Shown here one piece after another: positions 1-7,403 of a stretch of DNA of 12,118 nt (within the stretch, counting starts at the first letter, position 1; every line of letters begins with the position of its first letter). The DNA is taken from positions 1 through 12,118 of the forward strand of contig VBFX01000055.1 of NCBI GenBank assembly GCA_005889395.1, written 5' to 3'. The position numbers and the translations under genes were made by a program. This DNA is from Chloroflexota bacterium. GTDB lineage: Bacteria; Chloroflexota; Dormibacteria; CF-121. Below the pieces are notes generated by a model. The model did not search any database. It saw only the letters and a program-made list of their open reading frames with translations, and had not been told where the DNA came from.

Positions 1-1
1 T

Positions 2-1993
2 ACAACAACTCGCGGCATCAAGGTTCAACAGCTCGCTCGGGATCTCGGCGTCGAGGCCCGGGATATCCTCGATTTCCTGCGCCCGATGCGCCACGCCCCA
101 CGCCATGCCATGGCGGTGCTGACGCCGGAACAGGAGGCGTCGGTGCGCACCCAGTTCGCAGCCGGCCAAGCCACCGAGGCCAAGAAGGCGGTTGCCGAGG
201 GTAAGGTCCAGCTCCCGCCAACGCTCTCGGTCAAGGAGCTGGCGGAGTACCTCGACGTCAAGACGGTCGACATCATCAAAGAGTTGATGAAGAACGGCGT
301 GATGGCGAACATCAACCAGCAGATCGATTTCGACACCGCGGCTATCGTCGCCGATAGCTTCGGGGTCCAGGCCAGCCCGATGGCGATGGATTCGGCGATC
401 GCCGAAGAGGTCGTCGGGGAAGGCGAGGGAACCCAGGTCAAGCTGACCACCCGCTCGGAACTCTTCAGCGTGGATGGCGAAGCGGCCGAGAACCTGAAGG
501 TCCGGCCGCCGGTGGTCACCGTCATGGGCCACGTCGACCACGGCAAGACCTCGCTGCTCGACGCCGTCCGCGAGACCAAGGTGGCCGCCGGTGAAGCCGG
601 TGGGATCACCCAGAGCATCGGCGCTTACGTGGTCGAGGAGAAGGGCCGGCGCATCGTCTTCCTGGACACGCCGGGCCACGAGGCGTTTACCGCCATGCGT
701 GCTCGAGGCGCGCAGGTCACCGACGTCGCCGTGCTGGTGGTCGCCGCAGACGACGGCGTCATGCCACAGACGGTCGAGGCGATCTCGCACGCCAAGGCGG
801 CACAGGTCCCAATCGTCGTCGCCATCAACAAGATCGACAAGGAAGGCGCCAACCCGGACCGGGTCAAGCAGGGCCTCTCCGAGCAGGGCCTCGTCCCTGA
901 GGAATGGGGCGGGCAAACCGTCATGGTCCCGGTGTCTGCCAAGCAGAAGAAGGGAATCCCTGAACTGCTCGAGATGATCCTCCTGGTTGCCGACCTGCAG
1001 GACTTGAAGGCCAACCCGGCCAAGCTGGCCGCCGGTACCGTGATCGACGCTCACCTGGAGAAAGGCCGCGGCCCGGTCGCGACCGTGCTGGTTCAGAGTG
1101 GGACGCTGCGGATCGGCGATAACCTCGTGGTCGGCCACATCTTCGGCAAGGTGCGGGCGCTGCTCGACGACCGTGGCCGCAAGATGAAGGAAGCCGGCCC
1201 GGCGACGCCGGCCGTCGTCACCGGCTTGCCCGACGTGCCCACCGCGGGCGATATCTTCCAGGTCGTTTCCAGCGAGAAAGTGGCCCGGACCATTGCCAGT
1301 CAGCGGGCCGAGCAGTACCGCGTCGCCACCCTGGCGCAGACGCGCCGCGTCACCCTGGCCGACCTCTCGGCACAGGTGGGGAAGGGGGCCGTCAAGGACC
1401 TCAACCTCGTTCTCAAGGCCGATAGCAATGGTTCCGTGGAAGCGCTCAAGGGTTCCCTGCTGAAGATCCAGGACCCGCAGGTGCAGATCAAGATCGTCTT
1501 CGAGGGCGTCGGCACGGTGACGGAGTCGGACATCCTGCTGGCGGCCGTTTCGAACGCGCTCGTCATCGCGTTCAACGTGAAGTCCGACGCACTGGCTCAG
1601 AAAGCCGCCGAGCGGGAGAAGGTCGACATCCGCAGTTACGACGTCGTCTACAACGTCACCAACGACATCGAACGCGCCATCAAGGGCCTATACGAGCCGA
1701 CATTCATCCAGGTCTGGGAAGGCCGCGCCGAAGTGCTCACGCCCATCAAGATCCCGAAGCTCGGCATCATCGCCGGCTCGCGGGTGCTGGACGGCAAGAT
1801 CACGAGCGGCTCGACCGCCAAGGTCCTGCGCGACAACAAAGCCATCCACGAGGGCCAGATCGCGGGCCTCAAGCGCTTCAAGGATGACGTCCACGAGGTG
1901 CTGTCCGGGCTGGAGTGCGGCATCCGGGTCGACGGCTACCAGGACTTCCAGCAAGGCGACGTCATCGAGTCCTACCAGGTCAAGCAGGCCTAG
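2..1993 (+). CDS. infB: Translation initiation factor IF-2, 5' partial
   Basis: IF2 is the GTPase that brings initiator fMet-tRNA to the 30S subunit and promotes 50S joining. The frame is open to the left edge: residues before the first in-frame ATG (position 86) read KVQQLARDLGVEARDILDFL, a typical IF2 N-terminal helical repeat, so 86 is not the true start and the gene begins outside the window. A second N-terminal repeat follows (LSVKELAEYLDVKTVDIIKEL). Counting from base 2 (663 residues), the G domain shows G1 GHVDHGKT at 176-183, G3 DTPGH at 222-226, G4 NKID at 276-279 and G5 SAK at 312-314. Domain II and the C-terminal IF2 domains follow, including the fMet-tRNA-binding C2 region (YEPTFIQVWEGRAEVLTPIK onward). 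The stop is TAG at 1991-1993. The next gene follows or overlaps directly, suggesting co-transcription. Confidence 0.97.
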   Translation, partial: TTTRGIKVQQLARDLGVEARDILDFLRPMRHAPRHAMAVLTPEQEASVRTQFAAGQATEAKKAVAEGKVQLPPTLSVKELAEYLDVKTVDIIKELMKNGVMANINQQIDFDTAAIVADSFGVQASPMAMDSAIAEEVVGEGEGTQVKLTTRSELFSVDGEAAENLKVRPPVVTVMGHVDHGKTSLLDAVRETKVAAGEAGGITQSIGAYVVEEKGRRIVFLDTPGHEAFTAMRARGAQVTDVAVLVVAADDGVMPQTVEAISHAKAAQVPIVVAINKIDKEGANPDRVKQGLSEQGLVPEEWGGQTVMVPVSAKQKKGIPELLEMILLVADLQDLKANPAKLAAGTVIDAHLEKGRGPVATVLVQSGTLRIGDNLVVGHIFGKVRALLDDRGRKMKEAGPATPAVVTGLPDVPTAGDIFQVVSSEKVARTIASQRAEQYRVATLAQTRRVTLADLSAQVGKGAVKDLNLVLKADSNGSVEALKGSLLKIQDPQVQIKIVFEGVGTVTESDILLAAVSNALVIAFNVKSDALAQKAAEREKVDIRSYDVVYNVTNDIERAIKGLYEPTFIQVWEGRAEVLTPIKIPKLGIIAGSRVLDGKITSGSTAKVLRDNKAIHEGQIAGLKRFKDDVHEVLSGLECGIRVDGYQDFQQGDVIESYQVKQA

Positions 1994-2918
1994 TCCGACG
2001 CGCCCGCTCAAGGTCGGCTTCCAGCTGCCCGAGGTGGAGCGGGAAGTCCGCTGGCCGGAAATCGCCGCGATGGCGCGACTGGGCGAGCAGGTGGGTTTCG
2101 ACTCGGTGTGGCTCGGCGACCATCTCCTGTATCGCGATGACGTCTATGGCGCCCGCGGGCCGTGGGAGGCGTGGACCATGCTGGCCGGCATCGCCGCATC
2201 GACCAGCCGGATCGCGATCGGGCCACTGGTTGCCTGCACCAGCTTCCACAGTCCGGCCATGCTGGCCAAGCTGGCCGGAACTGTCGACGAGATCAGCGGT
2301 GGACGTCTGATCCTCGGGTTGGGTGCGGGATGGAACCAGACCGAATATCGTGCCTTCGGCTTTCCTTTCGACCGGCGTGTGGCGCGCTTCGCCGAAGCCT
2401 TCACCATCATCCGGACGCTTTTGCGGAAAGGCCACATCGATTTCGAAGGAGAGTTCTATACGGCTCGTGACTGTGAGCTCGTCCCGCGCCCGCGCCCGGG
2501 CGGCCCACCGCTGATGGTTGGTTCCATGGGTGAGCGCATGCTCGCGCTGACGGTTCCCTACGTTGACGCGTGGAACGCGTGGTTCAGCTGGACGGGCAAC
2601 CGGCCCGAAGGCGTCACGCCGCTGCGGGCCAAGGTCGACGCCGCCTGCGTGGCGGCTGGACGCAAACCAAGCGAGATTCAACGTACGGTTGCCGTGCTCG
2701 TGCGCCTGCCAGGAGCCACTGGCCGGCGCGAGGCTGATCCGTCACAGCAAGTCACGCCGCTGGAGGGAACCCCGGAAATGATCGCGGATGGCCTGCGCGG
2801 CTACGCGCGCGAGGGTATCGGCCATATTCAACTCGTCATCGATCCCATCACGGAGGCATCGCTGGAGGCGCTTGCACCAGTGCTGGAGGAGCTCGACGCG
2901 CACCCTGACCTTCGCTGA
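1884..2918 (+). CDS. LLM-class flavin/F420-dependent oxidoreductase, start uncertain
   Basis: This is a luciferase-like monooxygenase fold (TIM barrel) enzyme that would use FMN or coenzyme F420 for hydride transfer; the substrate cannot be read from sequence. Homology begins with strand 1 at about base 2010 (KVGFQLPEVEREVRW). It continues with VWLGDHLLYRDD, a TSRIAIGPLV strand, SGGRLILGLGAGWNQTEYRAFG and the RPRPGGPPLMVGSMGERML phosphate-binding region, all typical of F420-type members. The conserved part is about 302 residues, a usual family length. The only ATG/GTG/TTG upstream of strand 1 is ATG 1884. Using it gives a 110-base overlap with infB and about 42 non-conserved, Ser/Thr/Arg-rich residues that mirror infB in another frame. 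Later starts (GTG 2034, ATG 2070) would delete strand 1. I give the longest form; the true start is probably near 2007. The gene sits between infB and rbfA, which are usually adjacent. Confidence 0.85.
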   Translation: MTSTRCCPGWSAASGSTATRTSSKATSSSPTRSSRPSPTRPLKVGFQLPEVEREVRWPEIAAMARLGEQVGFDSVWLGDHLLYRDDVYGARGPWEAWTMLAGIAASTSRIAIGPLVACTSFHSPAMLAKLAGTVDEISGGRLILGLGAGWNQTEYRAFGFPFDRRVARFAEAFTIIRTLLRKGHIDFEGEFYTARDCELVPRPRPGGPPLMVGSMGERMLALTVPYVDAWNAWFSWTGNRPEGVTPLRAKVDAACVAAGRKPSEIQRTVAVLVRLPGATGRREADPSQQVTPLEGTPEMIADGLRGYAREGIGHIQLVIDPITEASLEALAPVLEELDAHPDLR

Positions 2919-2941
2919 ACGGTTTCCACTGTGAGGCTTCA

Positions 2942-2953
2942 TACAATGAGGGC
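2942..2953 (+). promoter_or_regulatory. -10 box and probable leaderless start for rbfA
   Basis: TACAAT at 2942-2947 is followed by six bases and then the rbfA ATG at 2954. Transcription starting seven bases after the hexamer would begin on the A of the ATG, giving a leaderless mRNA. No AGGAGG-like site stands at a normal distance before the ATG; GAGGG abuts it. I see no good -35 hexamer 16-18 bases upstream. Leaderless promoters with this spacing are well known in actinobacteria and Deinococcus-Thermus. The assignment here is inference from spacing alone. Confidence 0.45.
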
Positions 2954-3319
2954 ATGGGCACTCATAGAGTTGAACGCGTCGCCGCACAGCTACGCGAGGA
3001 AATCAGCCAGATCATCATTCGAGACCTGAAAGATCCACGAATCGGCATGGCCACCATCAGCGAGGTCAAGCTCAGTCCCGACCTCCGCAATGCCACGGTG
3101 AAGGTGAGCGTCGTCGGCGAGGACGATGCTCGCCAGGCGGCGATCGATGGCCTGGATCACGCGAAAGGCTTCATCCGCCGCGAGCTGGGTTTGCGTCTTT
3201 CGAACCTGCGCTTCGCTCCCGACCTGCATTTTCAGCTCGACGAGGGCGTGGCTTACAGCGTCCGGGTGAGCCAGCTTTTGCGTGAAGTTCAGGAAGGGGA
3301 ACCAAACGCCGGCGGCTGA
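2954..3319 (+). CDS. rbfA: 30S ribosome-binding factor A
   Basis: RbfA is a small KH-fold protein that binds the 30S subunit near helix 1 of 16S rRNA and helps late maturation and cold adaptation. The 121 residues match the family length. The hallmarks are in order: N-terminal helix RVERVAAQLREEISQIII, then KDPRIGMATISEVKLSPDLR, an alternating strand NATVKVSVVG, the helix GFIRRELGLRLSNLR, and FAPDLHFQLDEG near the end. The ATG at 2954 places the usual RVxRVxxxLREEI motif immediately after the start. It lies 35 bases after the oxidoreductase stop and overlaps the DHH gene by 38 bases, so those two are probably translationally coupled. A -10-like box directly upstream suggests that it may also be transcribed on its own. 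Confidence 0.96.
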   Translation: MGTHRVERVAAQLREEISQIIIRDLKDPRIGMATISEVKLSPDLRNATVKVSVVGEDDARQAAIDGLDHAKGFIRRELGLRLSNLRFAPDLHFQLDEGVAYSVRVSQLLREVQEGEPNAGG

Positions 3320-4310
3320 GCTCGCTCCACCGCGCCCCGAGGTCGCCGAGCTGGCGCCCCGGATCTGGCAGGTGATCGACGACGCTCCGGTCGTGACGGC
3401 GGTCACGCATAAAGATGCCGATGGCGACACGCTTGGCTCGGCGCTGGCGCTCGCCCTCGCGCTGGAGGCGATCGGAAAGTCTGTGCCGGTGCTTTCGTCG
3501 CCCCCTGTACCTGGCGTCTGGTGGTTCCTGCCCGGCATCGAGCGCGTCAACCGCATGGCACCACCCGCCGGCACGCCAGTCTTCATCTTCGACGCCAGCG
3601 ATGCCTCCCGCGCCGGCACCTACGAGCCGGTCGTGACACAGGCCCTGGTCGTGGTCAACGTCGACCACCACGTTTCGAACGCGCGCTTCGGCACCATCAA
3701 CCTGGTGCTCACCGACGCCGCCTCCACCGGCGAGCTCGTCTACGACCTGCTCAAGGCCTGGAAAATCGACATTCCGCCGGGGGCGGCCTCCAACCTCTAC
3801 GCCACGATCCTGTCCGATACCGGCGGATTCCGCCACGACAACACCTCGGCGCGCGCCCTGCGGGCCGCCGCTGAGCTGGCGCAGCTGGGGGCCGACCCGG
3901 TCATGATCGCTCGAGGCCTCTTTAAGAGCCGGCCGGCCTCGTCGCTGCGGATGCAAGGCCGGATCTTGCAGGGGCTGCATTACGAGTTCGGCGACCGCCT
4001 CGTCTGGGGATCGATCAGCCAGGCCGGGCTGCGGGACAGTGGCGCGACGACGGACCAGGCGGACAGCGCGATCGATCAGCTCAACACCGTCCGCGGCCAG
4101 GAGCTTGCCATCCTCTTCAAAGAGGCCGGCCCGCGCCTGACCAAGGTCAGCATTCGGAGCCGTGATCAGGTCGACGCGGCCGAGCTCGCTGCCAGGTTCG
4201 GCGGTGGCGGCCACCGGCGGGCGGCGGGCCTGGAGCTGGCGCTCCCGCTCAAGGAAGCGGAGGCCAGGGTGCTCGCGGAAGTCCGCGCGCGCATGAACGA
4301 CCTCGGGTGA
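3282..4310 (+). CDS. nrnA: DHH/DHHA1 phosphoesterase, NrnA-type oligoribonuclease
   Basis: Proteins of this family degrade 2-5 nt RNAs (nanoRNA) and often dephosphorylate pAp; some act on cyclic dinucleotide breakdown products. The 342-residue protein has the metal-binding DHH motifs HKDADGD at 43-49, FDASD with D104, DHH at 128-130 and the aspartate of LSDTGGF at 179. A C-terminal DHHA1 domain carries FGGGGHRRAAG (GGGGH at 307-311), which binds the substrate. The length is close to B. subtilis NrnA, about 310-340 residues. The GTG at 3282 overlaps rbfA by 38 bases; GTG 3372 is a shorter alternative that would leave only about 12 residues before the first metal motif. The stop overlaps the truB start by four bases (GTGA). 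The position between rbfA and truB is common in Gram-positive-type genomes. The exact substrate range is inferred from family and context. Confidence 0.92.
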   Translation: MKFRKGNQTPAAELAPPRPEVAELAPRIWQVIDDAPVVTAVTHKDADGDTLGSALALALALEAIGKSVPVLSSPPVPGVWWFLPGIERVNRMAPPAGTPVFIFDASDASRAGTYEPVVTQALVVVNVDHHVSNARFGTINLVLTDAASTGELVYDLLKAWKIDIPPGAASNLYATILSDTGGFRHDNTSARALRAAAELAQLGADPVMIARGLFKSRPASSLRMQGRILQGLHYEFGDRLVWGSISQAGLRDSGATTDQADSAIDQLNTVRGQELAILFKEAGPRLTKVSIRSRDQVDAAELAARFGGGGHRRAAGLELALPLKEAEARVLAEVRARMNDLG

Positions 4311-5185
4311 CATCCGGCATCCTGAACGTCAACAAGCCGGCGGGGCCGTCGTCCTTCGCCGTTGTCCGCGCGCTGCGCCGGCTCCCCGGCGTCCGGAAGG
4401 CCGGCCACGGCGGCACCCTGGATCCGGCGGCCGCGGGTGTCCTGCCGATCCTGATCAATGGCGCGACCCGGATCGCGGACTTCGTCCACGCATGGCCGAA
4501 AACGTACCTGGCCACTGTGACGTTCGGCTTCACATCCGACACCGGCGACCGCGAAGGCACCCTCACCCCCGCCGGTGACCCACAGGCGATCAGCCGCGAG
4601 CGGATCGAGGCGGCTCTGCCGGCATTCACGGGTCGGATCGAACAGATGCCCCCCGTGTATTCGGCGCTCAAGCAAGGCGGTGAGGCGCTCTACCGCAAGG
4701 CCCGACGGGGCGAGGCGGTGGAGCGGCACGCGAGGGTGGTGGAGATTTTTTCCATCCACCTTCTGGATTACGACCCGGCGGCGGGTATCGGCCGCATCGA
4801 GGTCAACTCCGGCCGCGGGATGTACGTCCGCAGCCTTGCCCGCGACCTGGGCGCCGCGTTGGGCAGCGGCGCCTATCTCTCCGGCCTTGTCCGAACCGCG
4901 ATCGGGCCGCTGATGCTGGCCGACGGTGTGCCGATGGCGACGCTGGCCGAAGCGGGGGAGGGATGGAGTCGCTGGCTGTTGCCCATGGACCTGCCCCTGA
5001 ACAGCTGGCCCGCCGTCGCGCTCGATGCCGCCGGCGCCGCCGCGGTTCGTCGTGGGCAAGCGATTCCGGCCCCGGACGCGACGCCCGGCAGGTATCGGCT
5101 GCTTGGTCCCGACGGGGAGCTGGTCGCATGGGGCGAGGCGGACGCCACGCGGCGGATCCAACCGCGCGCGGTCTTTTCGGCATGA
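4307..5185 (+). CDS. truB: tRNA pseudouridine(55) synthase TruB
   Basis: TruB isomerises uridine 55 of the tRNA T-loop to pseudouridine and also acts as a tRNA-folding chaperone. The 292-residue protein begins with SGILNVNKPAGPSSF. The catalytic motif GHGGTLDPAAAGVL contains the nucleophile Asp39. It then has the thumb-loop region QMPPVYSALKQGGEALYRKAR and SGRGMYVRSLARDLG, both characteristic of the family. The C-terminal stretch (about 235-292, ending GRYRLLGPDGELVAWGEADA) resembles the PUA-like tail of bacterial TruB. The GTG start overlaps the upstream stop as GTGA (4307-4310), and its own stop overlaps the ribF start as ATGA (5182-5185). Both arrangements indicate translational coupling within one operon. 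No key residue looks missing. Confidence 0.96.
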   Translation: MTSGILNVNKPAGPSSFAVVRALRRLPGVRKAGHGGTLDPAAAGVLPILINGATRIADFVHAWPKTYLATVTFGFTSDTGDREGTLTPAGDPQAISRERIEAALPAFTGRIEQMPPVYSALKQGGEALYRKARRGEAVERHARVVEIFSIHLLDYDPAAGIGRIEVNSGRGMYVRSLARDLGAALGSGAYLSGLVRTAIGPLMLADGVPMATLAEAGEGWSRWLLPMDLPLNSWPAVALDAAGAAAVRRGQAIPAPDATPGRYRLLGPDGELVAWGEADATRRIQPRAVFSA

Positions 5186-6005
5186 CGGCGGTCACCTTCG
5201 GCTTTCCCGCGCCCGGCGCATTCGGACCGAGCCACGCGACGATCGGCACCTTCGACGGCGTTCACCGTGGCCATCAGGCGCTGCTGAAGACGCTCGTCGC
5301 CGGTGCCCGCCAGGCCGGTGCCGCCAGCGTGCTGATCACCTTCGAGCCACATCCGCGCTGCGTGCTCGACCCGGATCACTGCCCGCCGAATCTCACCACC
5401 CTCGATGAAAAGACCTGGTTGCTCGACCAGATGGGCCTCGACCACGTGGTCGTGATTCCCTTCACGCCGCAGATTCCGCCTTCCTACGCCGTTTCGGTGC
5501 GCGCCACGGCTTCACGGTCGAGGTCGCCCCCACGGTGCGACGCGGTCGAGAACCCATCAGCAGCTCGCGCATCCGCCGGCTGGTCCTGCTCGGCCAGGTT
5601 CGGGCCGCCGCCCAACTACTCGGCCGCGATTACGTCATCCGCTCCATCGTGGAGCACGGCGCCAAGCGCGGGCGGCAGCTCGGCTTTCCCACGGCGAACC
5701 TGCGCATCGCCCCCAACAAGCTGATCCCTCCGAACGCCATCTACGCATCGCGCGTCGACATCGACGGCCAGACGTATGGTGGCGCGACCAGCATCGGCTT
5801 CCGGCCGACCTTCGGCGGGAGCACGCTCACGGTCGAGGCCTTCGTCCTCGACTTCGACGGCGACCTGTACGAGAGGCTGATCACCGTCTGGTTGGTGCAG
5901 CGGCTGCGCGCGGAAAAGCGGTTTGCCAGTGTACCGGCGTTGCAGCAGCAAATGGCGCGCGACGTGGATAACGCCCGGAGAATCCTTGGCATCGCGCATG
6001 ATTGA
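5182..6005 (+). pseudogene. ribF: Bifunctional riboflavin kinase/FMN adenylyltransferase, internally deleted and frameshifted
   Basis: RibF phosphorylates riboflavin to FMN and adenylates FMN to FAD. The N-terminal adenylyltransferase part reads from ATG 5182 and shows GTFDGVHRGH (residues 22-31), TFEPHPRCVL and VVIPFT. Family resemblance in this frame stops near base 5475. The conserved sequence resumes in the next frame (codons starting at positions divisible by 3) from about 5496 as ARHGFTVEVAP, PISSSRIRRL, then the kinase domain with GRQLGFPTANL and VEAFVLDFDGDLYERL, to TGA 6003-6005. Compared with B. subtilis RibF from memory, about 35-45 codons are missing between the halves, including the GxDFxFG-type motif. 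A loss of 3n+1 bases would produce this frame. The N-terminal frame runs on uselessly to 5724. The gene is normally essential, so a true mutation or an assembly deletion are both possible. The start overlaps truB by four bases. Confidence 0.85.
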
Positions 6006-6053
6006 TCGGTGAGCTCCTGGCGAGACACGGCGTCGGCGGAGTGCCAATCTGAC

Positions 6054-6446
6054 ATGGACGCCCTATTGAACGCCGCGCTCCCGTTTGCCAAGCAGCAATT
6101 GACGACGCACGGCGAGTTCTTTCCCTACGGCGTCGCCATGTCGCGAGAGGGCCAAATTGCGCTGATCGCCGGGTACACGGGGACCGAGAGGCCGCCATCG
6201 ACCGAGGTGCTCGACATCCTGTATGAAGGCCTGCGTTCGAAGGCCGAACAGAATCGGGGTGCGGCGGTTGTGGCCGACGTCCGGCTCAGGGGCGAGGAAC
6301 CGGACGCAATCCAGGTCGAGGTTGAGCATCGCGAAGGGGTCGCCCTAAAGGTCTTTCTGCCGTATCGAAAGAAGCGCTTCGGCGGTGGGCTCGAGACCGG
6401 ACCGATGCGCGCGGAGGGCGGCGAGCGGCGGATCTGGTCCCGCTGA
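6054..6446 (+). CDS. Small conserved-looking protein of unknown function
   Basis: I do not recognise a named family. The 130-residue product from ATG 6054 is soluble-looking, with no signal peptide or membrane segment. It starts with a helix (MDALLNAALPFAKQQLTTHG), then EFFPYGVAMSREGQIALIAG, an alternating strand pattern AAVVADVRL, and DAIQVEVEHREGVALKVFLPYRKK, ending in ERRIWSR. The order of helix, two strands, helix and three strands suggests a compact alpha/beta domain. A GGAG lies 12 bases before this ATG; GTG 6009 is an alternative adding 15 residues that look non-conserved. The stop TGA (6444-6446) overlaps the likely start region of the lipid kinase. Normal codon-position GC and its place within the operon-like run argue for a real gene. 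My impression that similar proteins occur in actinobacteria is memory, not a search result. Confidence 0.75.
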   Translation: MDALLNAALPFAKQQLTTHGEFFPYGVAMSREGQIALIAGYTGTERPPSTEVLDILYEGLRSKAEQNRGAAVVADVRLRGEEPDAIQVEVEHREGVALKVFLPYRKKRFGGGLETGPMRAEGGERRIWSR

Positions 6447-7363
6447 TCATCGTCAACCCGGCGGCGGGCAGCGGCGGAGCCCGCGGCTTCTGGCGGCGCT
6501 GTGCCGCCGCTTGCACCGAGCTGAGCTTCGAGGTCGTCGAGACCCGCCGCCGCGGGGACGCGGCCGACTATGCCGCCGCGGCCGGCGAGCGGGTCGTTAT
6601 CGCAGTCGGTGGCGACGGGACCGCCCATGAAGTCGTCAACGGCTTGTTGCGCCGCTCGGCGGCCCGTCCACCGCGGGTCGGATTCCTACAACGCGGCACC
6701 GGCGCCGACCTGCGGCGCAGCGTCGCGAGCCCGCGGCGGCCCGAGGATGTGGCCGCCTGGCTGAGCCTGGATCGCTGGCGCCCGCTCGACGCCGGCCGGC
6801 TCTCGACCTCGACGGGACGCCGCTACTTCATCAACGTCGCGGACGCCGGCATCGGTGCCGAGGTCGTGCGGCGGGCGGCGCGCGGCCCGGGAGTTCTCGG
6901 CGGCACCGTGAATTTCCTGGGAGCCGCGGTCGTCAGCCTGCTGCGGCATCGGAATACGCCGGTACGCCTCCGCCTGGACGACGGACCGGTGCTGCAGCGG
7001 CGCGTTCGCACCATCGCCGTGGCCAACGGGGCGTACCTGGGTGGCGCGATGCGGATGGCCCCCGCGGCCCAGCCGGATGACGGCTGGTTCGATGTCGTGA
7101 CGATTGGGGATGTCAGCCGCTGGCTCGGGATCCGTAGCCTGCCGATGCTCTATCGCGGGACGCATGGCCGGCTGGCTGAGGTCGAATTCGGAAAAGCGCG
7201 GCGCGTCGAGATCGAGAGTGACCAGCCGATCGGGGTGGAGGCGGATGGAGAGCTCGCCGGCATGACGCCCGCGGTGTTCGAGATCGTCCCGGGCGCGTTG
7301 CAGGTTATCGATTGGACGCCTTCGGGTATACTCTCGTCTGACCGAGCGCGGGTGTCCGACTAG
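6434..7363 (+). CDS. Diacylglycerol/lipid kinase family protein with probable CTG start
   Basis: Members phosphorylate diacylglycerol or related lipids with ATP and act at the inner face of the membrane. From base 6434 the product is 309 residues. The catalytic domain shows NPAAGSG (from residue 8), GGDGTAHEVVNGLL (from 59) and RGTGADLRRS, corresponding to the usual PxGTGNDxAR with changes at P and N. NVADAGIGAEVVRRA follows. The C-terminal domain carries NGAYLGGAMRMAPAAQPDDG, a DVVT strand and VEADGELAGMTPAVFEI, all hallmarks of the family. No ATG, GTG or TTG occurs in frame between a TGA at 6323 and the NPAAG motif. The available starts are CTG 6434 (giving MVPLIIVNPAAGSG, the usual family N terminus) or CTG 6443, which overlaps the upstream stop as CTGA. 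A start at TTG 6644 or nearby would remove the ATP-binding motifs. The substrate is not determinable. Confidence 0.88.
   Translation: MVPLIIVNPAAGSGGARGFWRRCAAACTELSFEVVETRRRGDAADYAAAAGERVVIAVGGDGTAHEVVNGLLRRSAARPPRVGFLQRGTGADLRRSVASPRRPEDVAAWLSLDRWRPLDAGRLSTSTGRRYFINVADAGIGAEVVRRAARGPGVLGGTVNFLGAAVVSLLRHRNTPVRLRLDDGPVLQRRVRTIAVANGAYLGGAMRMAPAAQPDDGWFDVVTIGDVSRWLGIRSLPMLYRGTHGRLAEVEFGKARRVEIESDQPIGVEADGELAGMTPAVFEIVPGALQVIDWTPSGILSSDRARVSD
7327..7332 (+). promoter_or_regulatory. TATACT -10-like hexamer upstream of rpsO
   Basis: TATACT lies inside the 3' end of the lipid kinase gene, about 72 bases before the rpsO start. It would place a transcript start near 7339 and give a leader of about 65 bases. 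The -35 region is poor: GTTATC stands at 17 bases, and better TTG-containing hexamers sit at 9 or 23 bases. A separate promoter for rpsO-pnp is common in bacteria, so the position is sensible, but the match could be chance. Confidence 0.35.
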
Positions 7364-7389
7364 CCAACGGCACTCGGGCAAGCCAATTT

Positions 7390-7396
7390 AGGAGGT
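7390..7396 (+). promoter_or_regulatory. Shine-Dalgarno sequence that fixes the rpsO CTG start
   Basis: AGGAGGT is fully complementary to the 16S rRNA 3' end. It is followed by seven bases and then CTG at 7404-7406, the optimal spacing. An in-frame TAG at 7389-7391 overlaps its left edge, so no longer reading frame is possible. No ATG, GTG or TTG lies in frame between that stop and the conserved S15 body. Confidence 0.85.
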
Positions 7397-7403
7397 ACAT
7401 CGA

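Noticed and set aside
86..1993. infB starting at ATG 86
   Set aside because: The frame is open to the left edge, and the upstream codons encode a recognisable IF2 N-terminal repeat, so ATG 86 is internal.
3171..4313. Long open frame on the minus strand (380 codons)
   Set aside because: It is antisense to the DHH phosphoesterase gene. The product is rich in Arg, Gly and Pro without recognisable motifs, as expected from GC-rich codon shadowing.
4963..5724. 253-codon + strand frame starting inside truB
   Set aside because: Its first 73 codons are truB in another frame. Only the part from 5182 to about 5475 is real ribF sequence, and the rest is out of frame.
6644..7363. Lipid kinase starting at TTG 6644
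   Set aside because: This start would remove the NPAAGSG and GGDGT nucleotide-binding motifs, which lie in the same open frame just upstream.
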